Shown: positions 7,809 through 14,859, counted from the first letter of the stretch. The stretch is DNA of 55,884 nucleotides from Prochlorococcus sp. AG-676-M04 (GCA_003210895.1 QCUB01000004.1:1-55884); one strand, 5' to 3'. Notes: generated from the letters alone by a model not told the origin. Made by a program: numbers and translations.

Positions 7809-7955
7809 ATGAAACTACAATCACAATTCACGGTTCCAAACAAAAGGCTAAGAAATCTTGATTATGTCAAAAGAGTAGAAGTTTTAGAGAAAACATTAAA
7901 GAAAGAATGTCTAGATTATCCAACCCAAGAAGATTGTTTAATTTGTTGCGACTGA
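7809..7955 (+). CDS. Cys-tail peptide, type C-x8-C-x3-C
   Basis: 48 aa after TAGGAGG. The N-terminus (M-K-L-Q-S-Q-F-T-V-P) resembles M-K-L-F-N-Q-F-N-I-L-P of the peptide at 30475, and the end, E-C-L-D-Y-P-T-Q-E-D-C-L-I-C-C-D, carries the family tail. It follows the MTNLG gene by 13 nt, so it is probably in the same operon. Confidence 0.65.
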   Translation: MKLQSQFTVPNKRLRNLDYVKRVEVLEKTLKKECLDYPTQEDCLICCD

Positions 7956-8030
7956 CTATCTATTAATCATTTTTTCATAGCTTATAAATTCTAAAAAATA
8001 TTCATAAATTTATTAAAGAGAGGTTGAACT

Positions 8031-8549
8031 ATGAAGTTAAAGTTCTTGCCAACAACTATTTTTAGAGAGACTCCAAAAGTGATATTTTTTGATGCAGGCT
8101 TGGAGGCATCTAATGGATGCGATATAGTGATTCACTCTGAAGAAGCTATATCTCCTCCTGATGATTTTAATGATGAACAATATTATGTTCACTATCATCA
8201 AATTGATCACAACTTAGTTATTACTGGGGAAAGAACATTTGTTTTAATAAATCCTTCATGGGATGAAACTCATCATGTGATTTATTTAAATAGATCTATG
8301 GGCGCATTAGAAATTCCTATTGAAACTTATCACAGATCAATCTCAGGCAAAGAAGGTAGTATTGTTTTAAATCAATCTAAAAGAGATCAATTTTTTGATG
8401 CAAGCAAAGAATTTATCCCTCATAAATTAGATAAATTGAGCTTAATTAAAGCAAGAAAAAGTCCTCCTGTTTATTGGATTTGGGAAAATGATCAAATTAA
8501 AAGATTCAGATGTAATCCTTTGGAAAGAAAAGTTAAGACACTAACCTGA
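8031..8549 (+). CDS. Cupin-like protein
   Basis: 172 aa, with GAGAGG upstream of the ATG. A Y-V-H-Y-H-Q-I-D-H segment (about residues 51-59) followed by a strand-rich region and a second histidine block (E-T-Y-H-R-S-I-S-G-K-E-G-S) suggests a double-stranded beta-helix (RmlC/cupin) fold with a possible metal site. No substrate can be given. It lies downstream of the peptide run. Confidence 0.5.
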   Translation: MKLKFLPTTIFRETPKVIFFDAGLEASNGCDIVIHSEEAISPPDDFNDEQYYVHYHQIDHNLVITGERTFVLINPSWDETHHVIYLNRSMGALEIPIETYHRSISGKEGSIVLNQSKRDQFFDASKEFIPHKLDKLSLIKARKSPPVYWIWENDQIKRFRCNPLERKVKTLT

Positions 8550-8561
8550 TATAAAAAACCT

Positions 8562-8771
8562 TTAGAAATATCTTTTATATATAGATGTTTTCTTCCAACA
8601 ATCCTCTAATAAAAGCTTATATTCCTTTCTTACATCTTCAATAGATTCCAATCGTGAACCTTTCATAACTGGTTTACTTGATCTTTTATAAACACAACCA
8701 TAAGAAATCTCAATTGCTTTAATAATTCGAGATGGTTTGGAAATATCTTTAAATGGTTTAAATACTTTTAT
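8562..8771 (-). pseudogene. 69-codon ORF with ATA in place of a start codon
   Basis: An open frame runs to the TAA at 8562 with protein-like composition (S-R-L-E-S-I-E-D-V-R-K-E-Y). AGGAG lies 4 nt before an ATA codon at 8771, where an ATG would be expected, and no ATG or GTG occurs until codon 36. Either the start codon has mutated, or only the last 34 residues are made. Downstream of 8810 on the same strand. Confidence 0.4.
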
Positions 8772-8809
8772 ACGGCTCCTTTTCTTGTTTATAAACTTAA
8801 ATTATTCCA

Positions 8810-9007
8810 TTAATTAATTTTGTCTCTTAATTCTGGAAAGCAATTAGCAATATGGATTAACTCATAAATTTCTTCACTATCATATTTTTTATTTGGGACC
8901 CCACTCCCTACTTCTATTCCTTTAGCTTTCATTTTCTTTAAGATTAATTCTTGTCTTTCACTACAAGACATTAACTTAAATCTTTTTGTTCTTTCTTCTT
9001 TGTTCAC
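8810..9007 (-). CDS. Small charged protein, unknown
   Basis: 65 aa from a GTG with GGATC upstream. It is rich in Lys and Glu (E-E-R-T-K-R-F-K, L-I-L-K-K-M-K-A-K-G) with two Cys. No membrane segment. Possibly in a unit with the ORF at 8562. Confidence 0.5.
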   Translation of the reverse strand: MNKEERTKRFKLMSCSERQELILKKMKAKGIEVGSGVPNKKYDSEEIYELIHIANCFPELRDKIN

Positions 9008-9036
9008 TTGATCCTATTTAGCTTAATTGTATTATT

Positions 9037-9060
9037 TTTCAAACTTTATCAAAACTTTTA
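9037..9060. repeat. Degenerate 11-bp tandem pair
   Basis: TTTCAAACTTT followed by ATCAAAACTTT, the same 11-nt period as the pairs at 19824, 23894, 26735 and 28330. Confidence 0.35.
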
Positions 9061-9080
9061 ATAGTAATTTAAATATAAAT

Positions 9081-9203
9081 ATGGAGCAATATGTAGTTAC
9101 AATTTTAACTTTCAATTTATACTCTCGTATGATTTATATAAGTCAGTTATTAATTAAAATTTGTTTTATAGTTTCGATAATTATGAAAAAAAATTATGGA
9201 TAA
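9081..9203 (+). CDS. Possible 40-aa hydrophobic peptide
   Basis: An ATG-initiated frame that is mostly hydrophobic and ends M-K-K-N-Y-G. It overlaps the next ORF by 8 nt, a layout common among the small genes here. Weak support otherwise. Confidence 0.3.
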   Translation: MEQYVVTILTFNLYSRMIYISQLLIKICFIVSIIMKKNYG

Positions 9204-9321
9204 CTTTAGTTACTACGAGTATTTAAATTCGATATCATTTCATCCACCTGTCATGATAATAACTACACTAGTATTTTTCTTTATAAGAAGAAAGTTCTTA
9301 TTAGATAGTAAAAAACACTAG
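9196..9321 (+). CDS. 41-aa membrane peptide
   Basis: A polar N-terminus (N-F-S-Y-Y-E-Y), one span (residues 17-29, after H-P-P) and a basic end (R-R-K-F-L-L-D-S-K-K-H). The layout F-x-P-P, span, basic tail resembles the 37-aa peptide at 31139. Confidence 0.4.
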   Translation: MDNFSYYEYLNSISFHPPVMIITTLVFFFIRRKFLLDSKKH

Positions 9322-9414
9322 TATTTATTTTTATTTAATATTAAAATCTTCAAATGAATTAAAGATTAAATAAAGGAAAGAAGTTAAAAAAACTAAAGTA
9401 TATATTGATTCCAT

Positions 9415-9783
9415 TTAACTTGCCGTTGTAATAGAACTGCTTAATCCGTAGGTCAGAAAAATAAAAGTGGCAAATGACACTCCAATCATTACAGTGGTAT
9501 AAAGTTTATTCAATTTAAAATTATTTTGAATAGATGAAAAGTCAGCTATTACTAAATTTTTCATTGAATATTTTTGTCTACTTGTGAAGTTATTGCTGTT
9601 AATTAAATTACCAAGAATTGGTTCTGAGGTAAGAGAATTTGCCTGATTAATAACTGGATTAAAAGCTTTATCTTCATTAAAGAAAGTTGGGAACATATAT
9701 GTATGCCATAAAGCTATTACCGCAACCCAAAAGATTAAACTTAAACCTGCGATACCAAATAGTAGGAATCTAAATGTATCCAT
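9415..9783 (-). CDS. Two-span membrane protein, unknown
   Basis: 122 aa. Spans lie at about residues 6-28 and 94-114, with a 65-aa hydrophilic loop between them (N-N-F-T-S-R-Q-K-Y-S-M-K). Divergent from the gene at 9993. Confidence 0.6.
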   Translation of the reverse strand: MDTFRFLLFGIAGLSLIFWVAVIALWHTYMFPTFFNEDKAFNPVINQANSLTSEPILGNLINSNNFTSRQKYSMKNLVIADFSSIQNNFKLNKLYTTVMIGVSFATFIFLTYGLSSSITTAS

Positions 9784-9992
9784 AAAATTATTGAGATTAA
9801 TTCAAATCTACATTAAATCTAAATATCAAATTTTTAAAAATATACTTTAACCAAACCAATAAATCATTTCATATAGTGACTAATGATCAAAACTAATGTT
9901 ATTAAGTGTTTTTACTTAAACATAAGTTAAAGATTTAGTTTTTTATTTATTTAAAAACATCAAAATAAATAACAAATTAACTATTTATAAAA

Positions 9993-10286
9993 ATGGACTT
10001 TAGAGTTTTATTAGTTATTACTCCAATTATTTTTGCCTGGATCTTTACAGTATTTTGGTTAGGCAAATGGGATGTATTCAGATTAACGCCTTTCGGATTA
10101 CCAAAACAAGGTGTTGCTCCTTTTAAAAACTATCAAGTATGGGAAGATTCATCGATAATCAATACAAATAGACCTGAAGAAGGTTACCCCGTATTTACTG
10201 TTAGAACTGCAGCTGTAAATGCCTTAGGGATACCAACTGTTTTCTTCCTTGGAGCAATTTTGGCAATGCAGTTTAAATCTTATTAA
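9993..10286 (+). CDS. PsbY-like thylakoid membrane protein
   Basis: 97 aa. The N-terminus [13 protein letters not shown] resembles PsbY (M-D-x-R-V-x-V-V-x-x-P), a small peripheral photosystem II subunit, but PsbY is only about 35-40 aa. Here a loop (G-V-A-P-F, Y-Q-V-W) and a second span (about 74-92) are added. The paralog-like gene at 10301 follows. The photosystem II link is an inference from the first 25 residues. Confidence 0.55.
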   Translation: MDFRVLLVITPIIFAWIFTVFWLGKWDVFRLTPFGLPKQGVAPFKNYQVWEDSSIINTNRPEEGYPVFTVRTAAVNALGIPTVFFLGAILAMQFKSY

Positions 10287-10300
10287 TTAAGGTAATTTGA

Positions 10301-10489
10301 ATGGATATCAGATACTTAATTGTAGGCGCTCCTTTTATCATTGCATTTTTCTATACTTTGTTTTGGCTTAAAAGATGGGGAGCTTTTAATTCATCCTCTC
10401 ATAATAATAATCCAAAAAAAATGACTATAAAAAATGAACGGTCAAGAGGAGATTTGATACTAGAAAACATCTTCCTCACAAAAAATTAA
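10301..10489 (+). CDS. PsbY-like single-span protein
   Basis: 62 aa. Residues 1-28 (M-D-I-R-Y-L-I-V-G-A-P-F-I-I-A-F) parallel the N-terminus of the upstream gene, followed by a basic, Asn-rich tail. The 14-nt gap implies one operon. Probably a thylakoid membrane peptide. Confidence 0.5.
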   Translation: MDIRYLIVGAPFIIAFFYTLFWLKRWGAFNSSSHNNNPKKMTIKNERSRGDLILENIFLTKN

Positions 10490-10525
10490 TTTACTAAACA
10501 AAACACAAATAATGTATTAGTTATT

Positions 10526-10624
10526 ATGATTCCTCTAGAACAATTTTTGTTTTTAGCAATTTCCCTTTATGCTTTTTTTCATCTCTCAATGAGTCTTGTA
10601 AATATATTGATTAGGTTTCAATAA
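10526..10624 (+). CDS. 32-aa membrane peptide
   Basis: Almost wholly hydrophobic (E-Q-F-L-F-L-A-I-S-L-Y-A-F-F) with a short basic end (L-I-R-F-Q). It follows the two PsbY-like genes and may belong to their operon. Confidence 0.45.
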   Translation: MIPLEQFLFLAISLYAFFHLSMSLVNILIRFQ

Positions 10625-10699
10625 TATTTTTAAATATAATATAAAACACTTTATTGTATAAAATAAATCTTCCTAAATTTAGTAATTCAATGTATAAAT

Positions 10700-10727
10700 T
10701 TAAAAGTAGAAACTAGAGAAATCTACT
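10700..10727 (-). terminator. Minus-strand hairpin plus T-run
   Basis: AGTAGA...TCTACT (10705-10727) followed on the minus strand by TTTTAAATTT. It overlaps the stop codon of the 22-codon ORF at 10713. Confidence 0.4.
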
Positions 10728-10781
10728 AGCCGTAAGCTTTGATACCTTCGGTTTGTAATGAGAACCTCTCTTTGACCTCAT
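10713..10781 (-). CDS. Possible 22-aa basic peptide, start in a hairpin
   Basis: The frame M-R-S-K-R-G-S-H-Y-K-P-K-V-S-K-L-T-A-S-R-F-L is strongly basic. Its ATG lies inside the 3' arm of an 11-bp perfect stem (10775-10785 with 10801-10811), so translation could be controlled by opening of that stem. The alternative is a plus-strand ncRNA. Confidence 0.3.
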   Translation of the reverse strand: MRSKRGSHYKPKVSKLTASRFL

Positions 10782-10952
10782 TTTCTTTTTTGCAATCTTA
10801 GAAAATGAGGTTTAAAATTTATTCAAAATTTTATTAAAAATAATATTTTATTAGAAGTATGTATTAAAAAATAACATTTAGAATTAAAAATTGTTCATGA
10901 GTTTGTATATTATTTACTTTTAAAAAAATAGTTTTTTATCTATAAAGTATGT

Positions 10953-11060
10953 GTAGATATTTGGCGAATCTGCAACGGTATAAAATCCGTCTTTATGAAC
11001 CTAGCCAAAGAAAATATTCTTGACTACTTTTTAGTTATTTTAGTAGTTAGGAATATTTTT
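10953..11060 (+). ncRNA. Candidate ncRNA with terminator
   Basis: TATAAA at 10941 would start a transcript near 10953. The body folds with TTTGGC (10960-10965) pairing GCCAAA (11004-11009) and an inner ACGG/CCGT stem. The 3' end is a long hairpin, AATATTC..GACTACT pairing AGTAGTT..GAATATT (11013-11057), followed by a T-run. There is no ORF of note. It ends 45 nt before the gene at 11106, so it could also be a 5' attenuator. Confidence 0.5.
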
Positions 11061-11105
11061 ATTAAAGATTTAAATTCATAAAATATTAACCAATTAGAAA
11101 TTTAA

Positions 11106-11519
11106 ATGATTAGTAAATCAAGCAAAGAAAAGACTTTAGAAAATATTTATAAGGATTTAGAATCTGGGATGCCAGAAAATAAATCTATCAAAGAGTATTC
11201 TCTTCCTAATGCGAGACAATGGTTAGGAGGTAGATTTGTTGCTATTTGGGTTTTGCCTATTTTTTTTATAAAAAAAATTTCAAAGTTCTATGCATCATCA
11301 GCTTTTATAAAACCTTATTCACAATCAAAAACAGGTCCTTCCTATAAACAACCAGAAACTTTATACACTTCTTTAAAAAATGTTTTTAAAGGTAATGATC
11401 ATTTAAGATTTTTTGATCATAGATTTATTGGTATCTGGGTACTACCTATGGCCTTAACTGGAATTGTCTTTGAGATCCTATTAATAGCTCCGACTAATAA
11501 CACCTCTCCTTTTAATTAA
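11106..11519 (+). CDS. Membrane protein with an internally repeated motif
   Basis: 137 aa. G-R-F-V-A-I-W-V-L-P (about residues 42-51) recurs as H-R-F-I-G-I-W-V-L-P (about 105-114), each at the start of a hydrophobic segment. This suggests an internal duplication of a short amphipathic-plus-span unit. Function unknown. Preceded by a terminator-like hairpin. Confidence 0.6.
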   Translation: MISKSSKEKTLENIYKDLESGMPENKSIKEYSLPNARQWLGGRFVAIWVLPIFFIKKISKFYASSAFIKPYSQSKTGPSYKQPETLYTSLKNVFKGNDHLRFFDHRFIGIWVLPMALTGIVFEILLIAPTNNTSPFN

Positions 11520-11550
11520 TAAAACTTTCTTTAACGACTAATAATAAATT

Positions 11551-11847
11551 CTAAGTTTTTTCAATTGGAGCCATAGTTAAACCTTTACTCACCAGTTGCT
11601 CATAATATAGCTCTGCCTGTTCAAGGTTCCCTCTCCATACTTCCGCCGAGCCTGACTTGTCTACTTTGATAGCAAGATCCCATGATATTTTTTCACTCAT
11701 TCCTGGGATAATTGCCAATAGGCAATTTGCTACATGTTCAAACGTATTAAAATTATCATTTAAAACTATTACTCGTGCTTCTGGATATTTTGCTTTTTTT
11801 GTCTTTTGTTCTAAGACTGTTGTTGGGGAAGTGGTAAAAAAATCCAT
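11551..11847 (-). CDS. clpS: ClpS adaptor of the Clp protease
   Basis: 98 aa. The core R-V-I-V-L-N-D-N-F-N-T-F-E-H-V (about 25-39) and the end L-T-M-A-P-I-E-K match cyanobacterial ClpS. ClpS binds destabilising N-terminal residues and hands substrates to the ClpA/ClpC unfoldase. The N-terminal extension of about 23 aa is the part that would engage the unfoldase. The start at 11847 is the first ATG. It is one of few recognisable housekeeping genes in the island half. Confidence 0.9.
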   Translation of the reverse strand: MDFFTTSPTTVLEQKTKKAKYPEARVIVLNDNFNTFEHVANCLLAIIPGMSEKISWDLAIKVDKSGSAEVWRGNLEQAELYYEQLVSKGLTMAPIEKT

Positions 11848-12069
11848 TGTTACTACTGGTGTTGATTTTGTTCTGAGTAAATATTTCTTTTATAGTTATT
11901 GTAGAGATCAATTTCATCTTGATCTTAACTAACTAAACCAAGATTAAGTCTTACTAAAAGTATTATCCTTTGCATTCTCTATTGTGAAATTGCCATTACT
12001 CTTGTTGCTAGTGATCTAATAATAGCTTTGTAGATTCTAGTTTATTGCAAGTCTATAGAGAGCAGACCA

Positions 12070-12224
12070 CTATGCGGATTCCCGTTGGACTAATAAAACC
12101 TCTTGCTGCTTATTCTTAGGAGTCAAATTATATTTCTTTAAAGTTTCCCAAGCGCTATTGCATTAATAGGTTGCAAGTATTCATTCTTCAAATTCCAATT
12201 CAAAACTTTTTGCATCCACATATA
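12070..12224 (-). pseudogene. Frameshifted small gene
   Basis: The frame M-W-M-Q-K-V-L-N-W-N-L-K-N-E-Y-L-Q-P breaks after about 24 codons. A second frame continues A-W-E-T-L-K-K-Y-N-L-T-P-K-N-K-Q-Q-E and ends at the TAG at 12070. Joined, they give a coherent protein of about 52 aa, so one frameshift is likely. Lies in the 470-nt gap 11848-12315, which holds nothing else recognised. Confidence 0.45.
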
Positions 12225-12315
12225 AAATTTCAAAAGATTTTCATCTAGTAGTTTTAAATACAATAAAAGAGATCACTCAAAAAATATTATTAAGATAATA
12301 AATATAAATAATATA

Positions 12316-12537
12316 ATGCCTCAAAATCCCTTTCATCTTGGATGGAATAAAGGTTGGTCCTTTCTCTTTTATCTTGAGGGAGGAACTCCTAAAATAGAAG
12401 CGAGTGGATTTGGCATTGCGATGACTACAGATATTAAGAAGGGAGAATCACCTTCACAAACAGCAGATAGATTAGTTTTTAAAGAGCAACGAAATAGAAA
12501 ATCAAGATACTATTCTTGGATTAAATCAATAAATTAA
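12316..12537 (+). CDS. Small soluble protein, unknown
   Basis: 73 aa, G/W/F-rich at the start (H-L-G-W-N-K-G-W-S-F-L-F-Y) and basic at the end (R-N-R-K-S-R-Y-Y-S-W-I-K). Preceded by a very AT-rich promoter-like stretch. No family recognised. Confidence 0.55.
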   Translation: MPQNPFHLGWNKGWSFLFYLEGGTPKIEASGFGIAMTTDIKKGESPSQTADRLVFKEQRNRKSRYYSWIKSIN

Positions 12538-12549
12538 ATCTTTTCGACA

Positions 12550-12681
12550 ATGAAAACTCCAGAGAACAAAAAAAAAGCTATTGATGAAATAGTTAAAATA
12601 ATTAATGATTTTCAATACAATGATGAACTTAGTGACAAATATAAAAGAGAGATTTTAGACCAAGATAAAATATATGATTGA
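12550..12681 (+). CDS. 43-aa charged helical protein
   Basis: Polar, Lys/Asp/Glu-rich (A-I-D-E-I-V-K-I-I-N-D-F), 12 nt after the previous gene and so probably co-transcribed. Its 3' part lies opposite the former end of the DUF1330 remnant. Confidence 0.45.
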   Translation: MKTPENKKKAIDEIVKIINDFQYNDELSDKYKREILDQDKIYD

Positions 12682-12822
12682 AATCCCTCAAAGATAGTAT
12701 GAATGAGATGTGAATATAAAGTTCTCAAAGTAATCATCTTTTGATATTCCTCTGATTCATACGCAGATACTGCATCTACTTTTGATGGGAATTCGATAAC
12801 TACGAGATGATGAAATCTTTTT
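12682..12822 (-). pseudogene. DUF1330 C-terminal remnant
   Basis: The frame reads H-L-V-V-I-E-F-P-S-K-V-D-A-V-S-A-Y, then S-E-E-Y-Q, then I-F-E-G-F, the typical second half of DUF1330 proteins (ferredoxin-like fold, about 95 aa). There is no N-terminal half. Homology stops about 6 nt from the TTGACAGT leader of the next gene, so a deletion or insertion removed the front of the gene. Confidence 0.65.
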
Positions 12823-12827
12823 TTAGA

Positions 12828-12870
12828 TTGACAGTCAATCTAAAATTAACAGTAATTAGTTCTTTATTTA
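12828..12870 (+). promoter_or_regulatory. TTGACAGT leader, copy 3
   Basis: TTGACAGT, TAAAAT as a -10 candidate, AGTAATTAG and a T-rich stretch; 43 nt from TTGACA to the ATG at 12871. Confidence 0.55.
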
Positions 12871-13050
12871 ATGGGTAAATTTTCTTCTGAAGAAATAGAA
12901 AGCCAATACAATTTAGTCAAAATGCTTTTATCTGATCCTGAAAAGTATAGAGATGCCATAGATGCAATTAAAAAAGATATTGCTTACATGCCATTAGAAT
13001 TAAAGAAAAAACTTGAAGAAGAAAATATTACTTTTCTTACTGATGCTTAA
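12871..13050 (+). CDS. 59-aa soluble protein, unknown
   Basis: Helical and charged (S-S-E-E-I-E-S-Q-Y-N, S-D-P-E-K-Y-R-D-A-I). Preceded by the TTGACAGT leader. Its stop at 13050 touches the stop of the convergent gene at 13051. Confidence 0.6.
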   Translation: MGKFSSEEIESQYNLVKMLLSDPEKYRDAIDAIKKDIAYMPLELKKKLEEENITFLTDA

Positions 13051-13284
13051 TTAACCGCCAGTACAGAAACGAACCGAATCAGCTGTTGGCGCCCCAGTGA
13101 CTTTCATTTCTTCAACACATTCATTAAAGAAATTTGATTCTTTTTTTAATGAGTAAAAGCATAGAGCAATAGCTACTAATGCAAAAGCAGATAAAACTAT
13201 TGAACCTAGTTGAATAACTCCATAAGCAAGCATTGCTTTATTGTTTCTGAAATCTTTTCTAGTATCTTTTTTTTTATCAACCAT
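13051..13284 (-). CDS. Single-span membrane protein, unknown
   Basis: 77 aa: basic N-terminus, one span (about 25-46), then a short soluble part with two Cys (N-E-C-V-E-E and R-F-C-T-G-G). The C-R-F/F-C-x-G-G type ending is characteristic, though I cannot name the family. Confidence 0.6.
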   Translation of the reverse strand: MVDKKKDTRKDFRNNKAMLAYGVIQLGSIVLSAFALVAIALCFYSLKKESNFFNECVEEMKVTGAPTADSVRFCTGG

Positions 13285-13364
13285 TTTTTAATCCAAAGAT
13301 ATTAGTTTATATTCTAAATTAATATTTAAATAAGTGCCTTAACCATTTCTTAATTGGGTCTTAA

Positions 13365-13406
13365 TTGACAGTAGATCTAAACTAAGGAGCAATAAGATCT
13401 TTTTTT
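13365..13406 (+). promoter_or_regulatory. TTGACAGT leader, copy 4
   Basis: TTGACAGT, TAAACT as a -10 candidate, AGCAAT, then a T-run; 42 nt to the ATG at 13407. Confidence 0.55.
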
Positions 13407-13670
13407 ATGAATACACTTATTATTTCAACTTTTAGCTGTACATTTGAAGAATTTAAAAATGATGTTACTAATTTATTTCTTGAAGAAATGTGCAAAGAGT
13501 TTGTAACTGATTATGAGTTTATAAAAATCAATACCCACAAATGTCATTTATTAATGAACTGTACTGACTTAGCAAAATTAGGTGCAGAGATGGAATCACC
13601 TTTTGCAAAGGAATGGGATAAAAAAAATAATTGTAAGGATACCGTCTATTCGATTGAGCTTGTTGGTTAA
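13407..13670 (+). CDS. DUF3764-like small protein
   Basis: 87 aa. The opening strand plus T-F-E-E-F segment and the overall strand-helix order resemble the protein at 16651, which I take to be DUF3764 (dimeric alpha/beta barrel-like). A decayed paralog with the same leader lies at 4318. Role unknown. Its stop overlaps the next ATG (TAATG). Confidence 0.5.
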   Translation: MNTLIISTFSCTFEEFKNDVTNLFLEEMCKEFVTDYEFIKINTHKCHLLMNCTDLAKLGAEMESPFAKEWDKKNNCKDTVYSIELVG

Positions 13671-13786
13671 TGGATATTTCTCCTCACCTATTAATAGATG
13701 CTGGAATACTCAGTACGGCTATAACTATATCTCTAATATTAAGAGCGAAGGGTAACGCAGCTAGAAAGGAGCGAGAAAATAAATGA
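13670..13786 (+). CDS. 38-aa membrane peptide
   Basis: One span (residues 7-24), then a basic end (R-A-K-G-N-A-A-R-K-E-R). Start and stop overlap both neighbours (TAATG and ATGA), so the genes 13407-13920 are probably translated as one coupled operon. Confidence 0.5.
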   Translation: MDISPHLLIDAGILSTAITISLILRAKGNAARKERENK

Positions 13787-13920
13787 ATACGAAAAAAGAA
13801 GAAACTGAAGAAAAACCTAAATTATTTAGAATTTGGAGTTTTCTGGTTTATGGAAGTTTTTTTGCTATTGGTGCTTTCTTAGTTTATTTATATTCTGCTT
13901 ATATATTTATAAATAAATAA
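13783..13920 (+). CDS. 45-aa membrane peptide
   Basis: A charged N-terminus (K-K-E-E-T-E-E-K-P-K) and one long span (about 18-43). Overlaps the previous gene by 4 nt. Confidence 0.5.
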   Translation: MNTKKEETEEKPKLFRIWSFLVYGSFFAIGAFLVYLYSAYIFINK

Positions 13921-13927
13921 TGGAATA

Positions 13928-14164
13928 ATGGAATATTGGTTAATAAATTCAAAAAGATCAGAGGTTAAAAGATTTATAAAGAACAATAAGAGTATTGATG
14001 GGGTCTTCGAGTATATGTTTATTGATTCTGGAAAAATCGTTGGAATCTTAGGGAAAGAACCTCCTGTGATGACAACAACAGTTTCTGTAGAAATAGATTT
14101 AGCTAGAGAGATTTATGATAGATTACTCTCTCAAGGTTGGAGAAAAACTAAAGTCGTATGGTGA
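13928..14164 (+). CDS. Small protein, DUF1651-like ending
   Basis: 78 aa. It ends A-R-E-I-Y-D-R-L-L-S-Q-G-W, a pattern (A-R-x-x-Y/W-x-x-L-x-x-x-G-W) I associate with DUF1651 of marine picocyanobacteria; the rest is strand-like (S-G-K-I-V-G-I-L-G). Eight nt after the previous gene, hence probably same operon. Confidence 0.5.
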   Translation: MEYWLINSKRSEVKRFIKNNKSIDGVFEYMFIDSGKIVGILGKEPPVMTTTVSVEIDLAREIYDRLLSQGWRKTKVVW

Positions 14165-14177
14165 TATATTATCACTC

Positions 14178-14209
14178 TTTAAAAGTCAGCTTAAGAGATT
14201 CAAGCTGAC
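14178..14209 (-). terminator. Terminator of the hli pair
   Basis: GTCAGCTT pairs AAGCTGAC (14185-14209), followed on the minus strand by TTTT. A very similar AGTCAGC/GCTGACT hairpin ends the hli unit at 28393. Confidence 0.6.
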
Positions 14210-14238
14210 ATTCATGACTATTTGGTTGAATGATTTTT

Positions 14239-14382
14239 TTAGATTATCCCAGGTACAATTTGACCTGTTGTTATGTAGGCTCCTACTAAAGCAATAACGC
14301 CAACAAGAGCAAATCTGCCATTTAATTTCTCTGCACTTGTTTTTTGAGGATCAATGTTCCTTTTTTGATTTTTATTTTCCAT
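14239..14382 (-). CDS. hli: High-light-inducible protein (Hli)
   Basis: 47 aa. The chlorophyll-binding helix motif A-E-K-L-N-G-R-F-A-L-V-G (about 17-28) is followed by the typical T-T-G-Q-I-V-P-G ending. Hli proteins are one-helix relatives of LHC proteins that bind pigment in the thylakoid and protect photosystems under stress. ATG overlaps the stop of the upstream hli gene by one base. Confidence 0.92.
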   Translation of the reverse strand: MENKNQKRNIDPQKTSAEKLNGRFALVGVIALVGAYITTGQIVPGII

Positions 14383-14498
14383 TAAAAAACACCTGGTACA
14401 AGTTGACCTGTTGTTACATATGTCCCGACTAAAATCATGAAAGCCATCATGGCTGGTCTTCCTATGGCTTTGTCGAGAATGTCTTTGTTTGAATTCAT
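14382..14498 (-). CDS. hli: Short Hli-like protein
   Basis: 38 aa. It keeps G-R-P-A-M-M-A-F and T-T-G-Q-L-V-P-G but lacks the E-K-L-N of the motif (here L-D-K-A-I-G-R), so the usual Glu-Arg pigment-ligand pair is altered. First gene of the two-gene hli unit. Confidence 0.85.
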   Translation of the reverse strand: MNSNKDILDKAIGRPAMMAFMILVGTYVTTGQLVPGVF

Positions 14499-14520
14499 TA
14501 CGGTTTGAAGTTAATAATTA

Positions 14521-14538
14521 AATATTACTAATTGTAAC
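14521..14538 (-). promoter_or_regulatory. HLR1-like site before the hli pair
   Basis: On the minus strand GTTACAAT, 2 nt, GTAATATT. The first half-site fits the RpaB/HLR1 consensus; the second fits poorly. The position upstream of the hli start suits light control. Confidence 0.25.
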
Positions 14539-14649
14539 CAAAAACGTGAGTAGTTTGTATCATTTGAACAAACATACGCATATCTGAGTCAATTATGTCG
14601 CAGATTGCCATAAAGTAATTATCTACGTAACCTTTTCCCAAACTTTTAG

Positions 14650-14766
14650 ATGACTAGTAACGAAGATTTAGAAAAAAGAATTGAAAACTTAGAAAAAGAA
14701 GTTCAACATTTAAAAGCCGCAATACAGTATCAGAAAAAAAATAAAAAGAAATCACTTAGCAGTTAA
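14650..14766 (+). CDS. 38-aa coiled-coil peptide
   Basis: A regular heptad (L7, I11, L14, V18, L21, I25) in a Glu/Lys-rich chain, ending in a basic stretch. Probably a small coiled-coil oligomer. A single CCCAAACTTTT lies just upstream. Confidence 0.5.
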   Translation: MTSNEDLEKRIENLEKEVQHLKAAIQYQKKNKKKSLSS

Positions 14767-14859
14767 TTTAATTTGAATTAACAGCAAGTTGTATTATTTG
14801 ATGTTGATTAATACTATATCTCTAAATTAATTTAGATTGATAATCCAATACTTTAGCTA

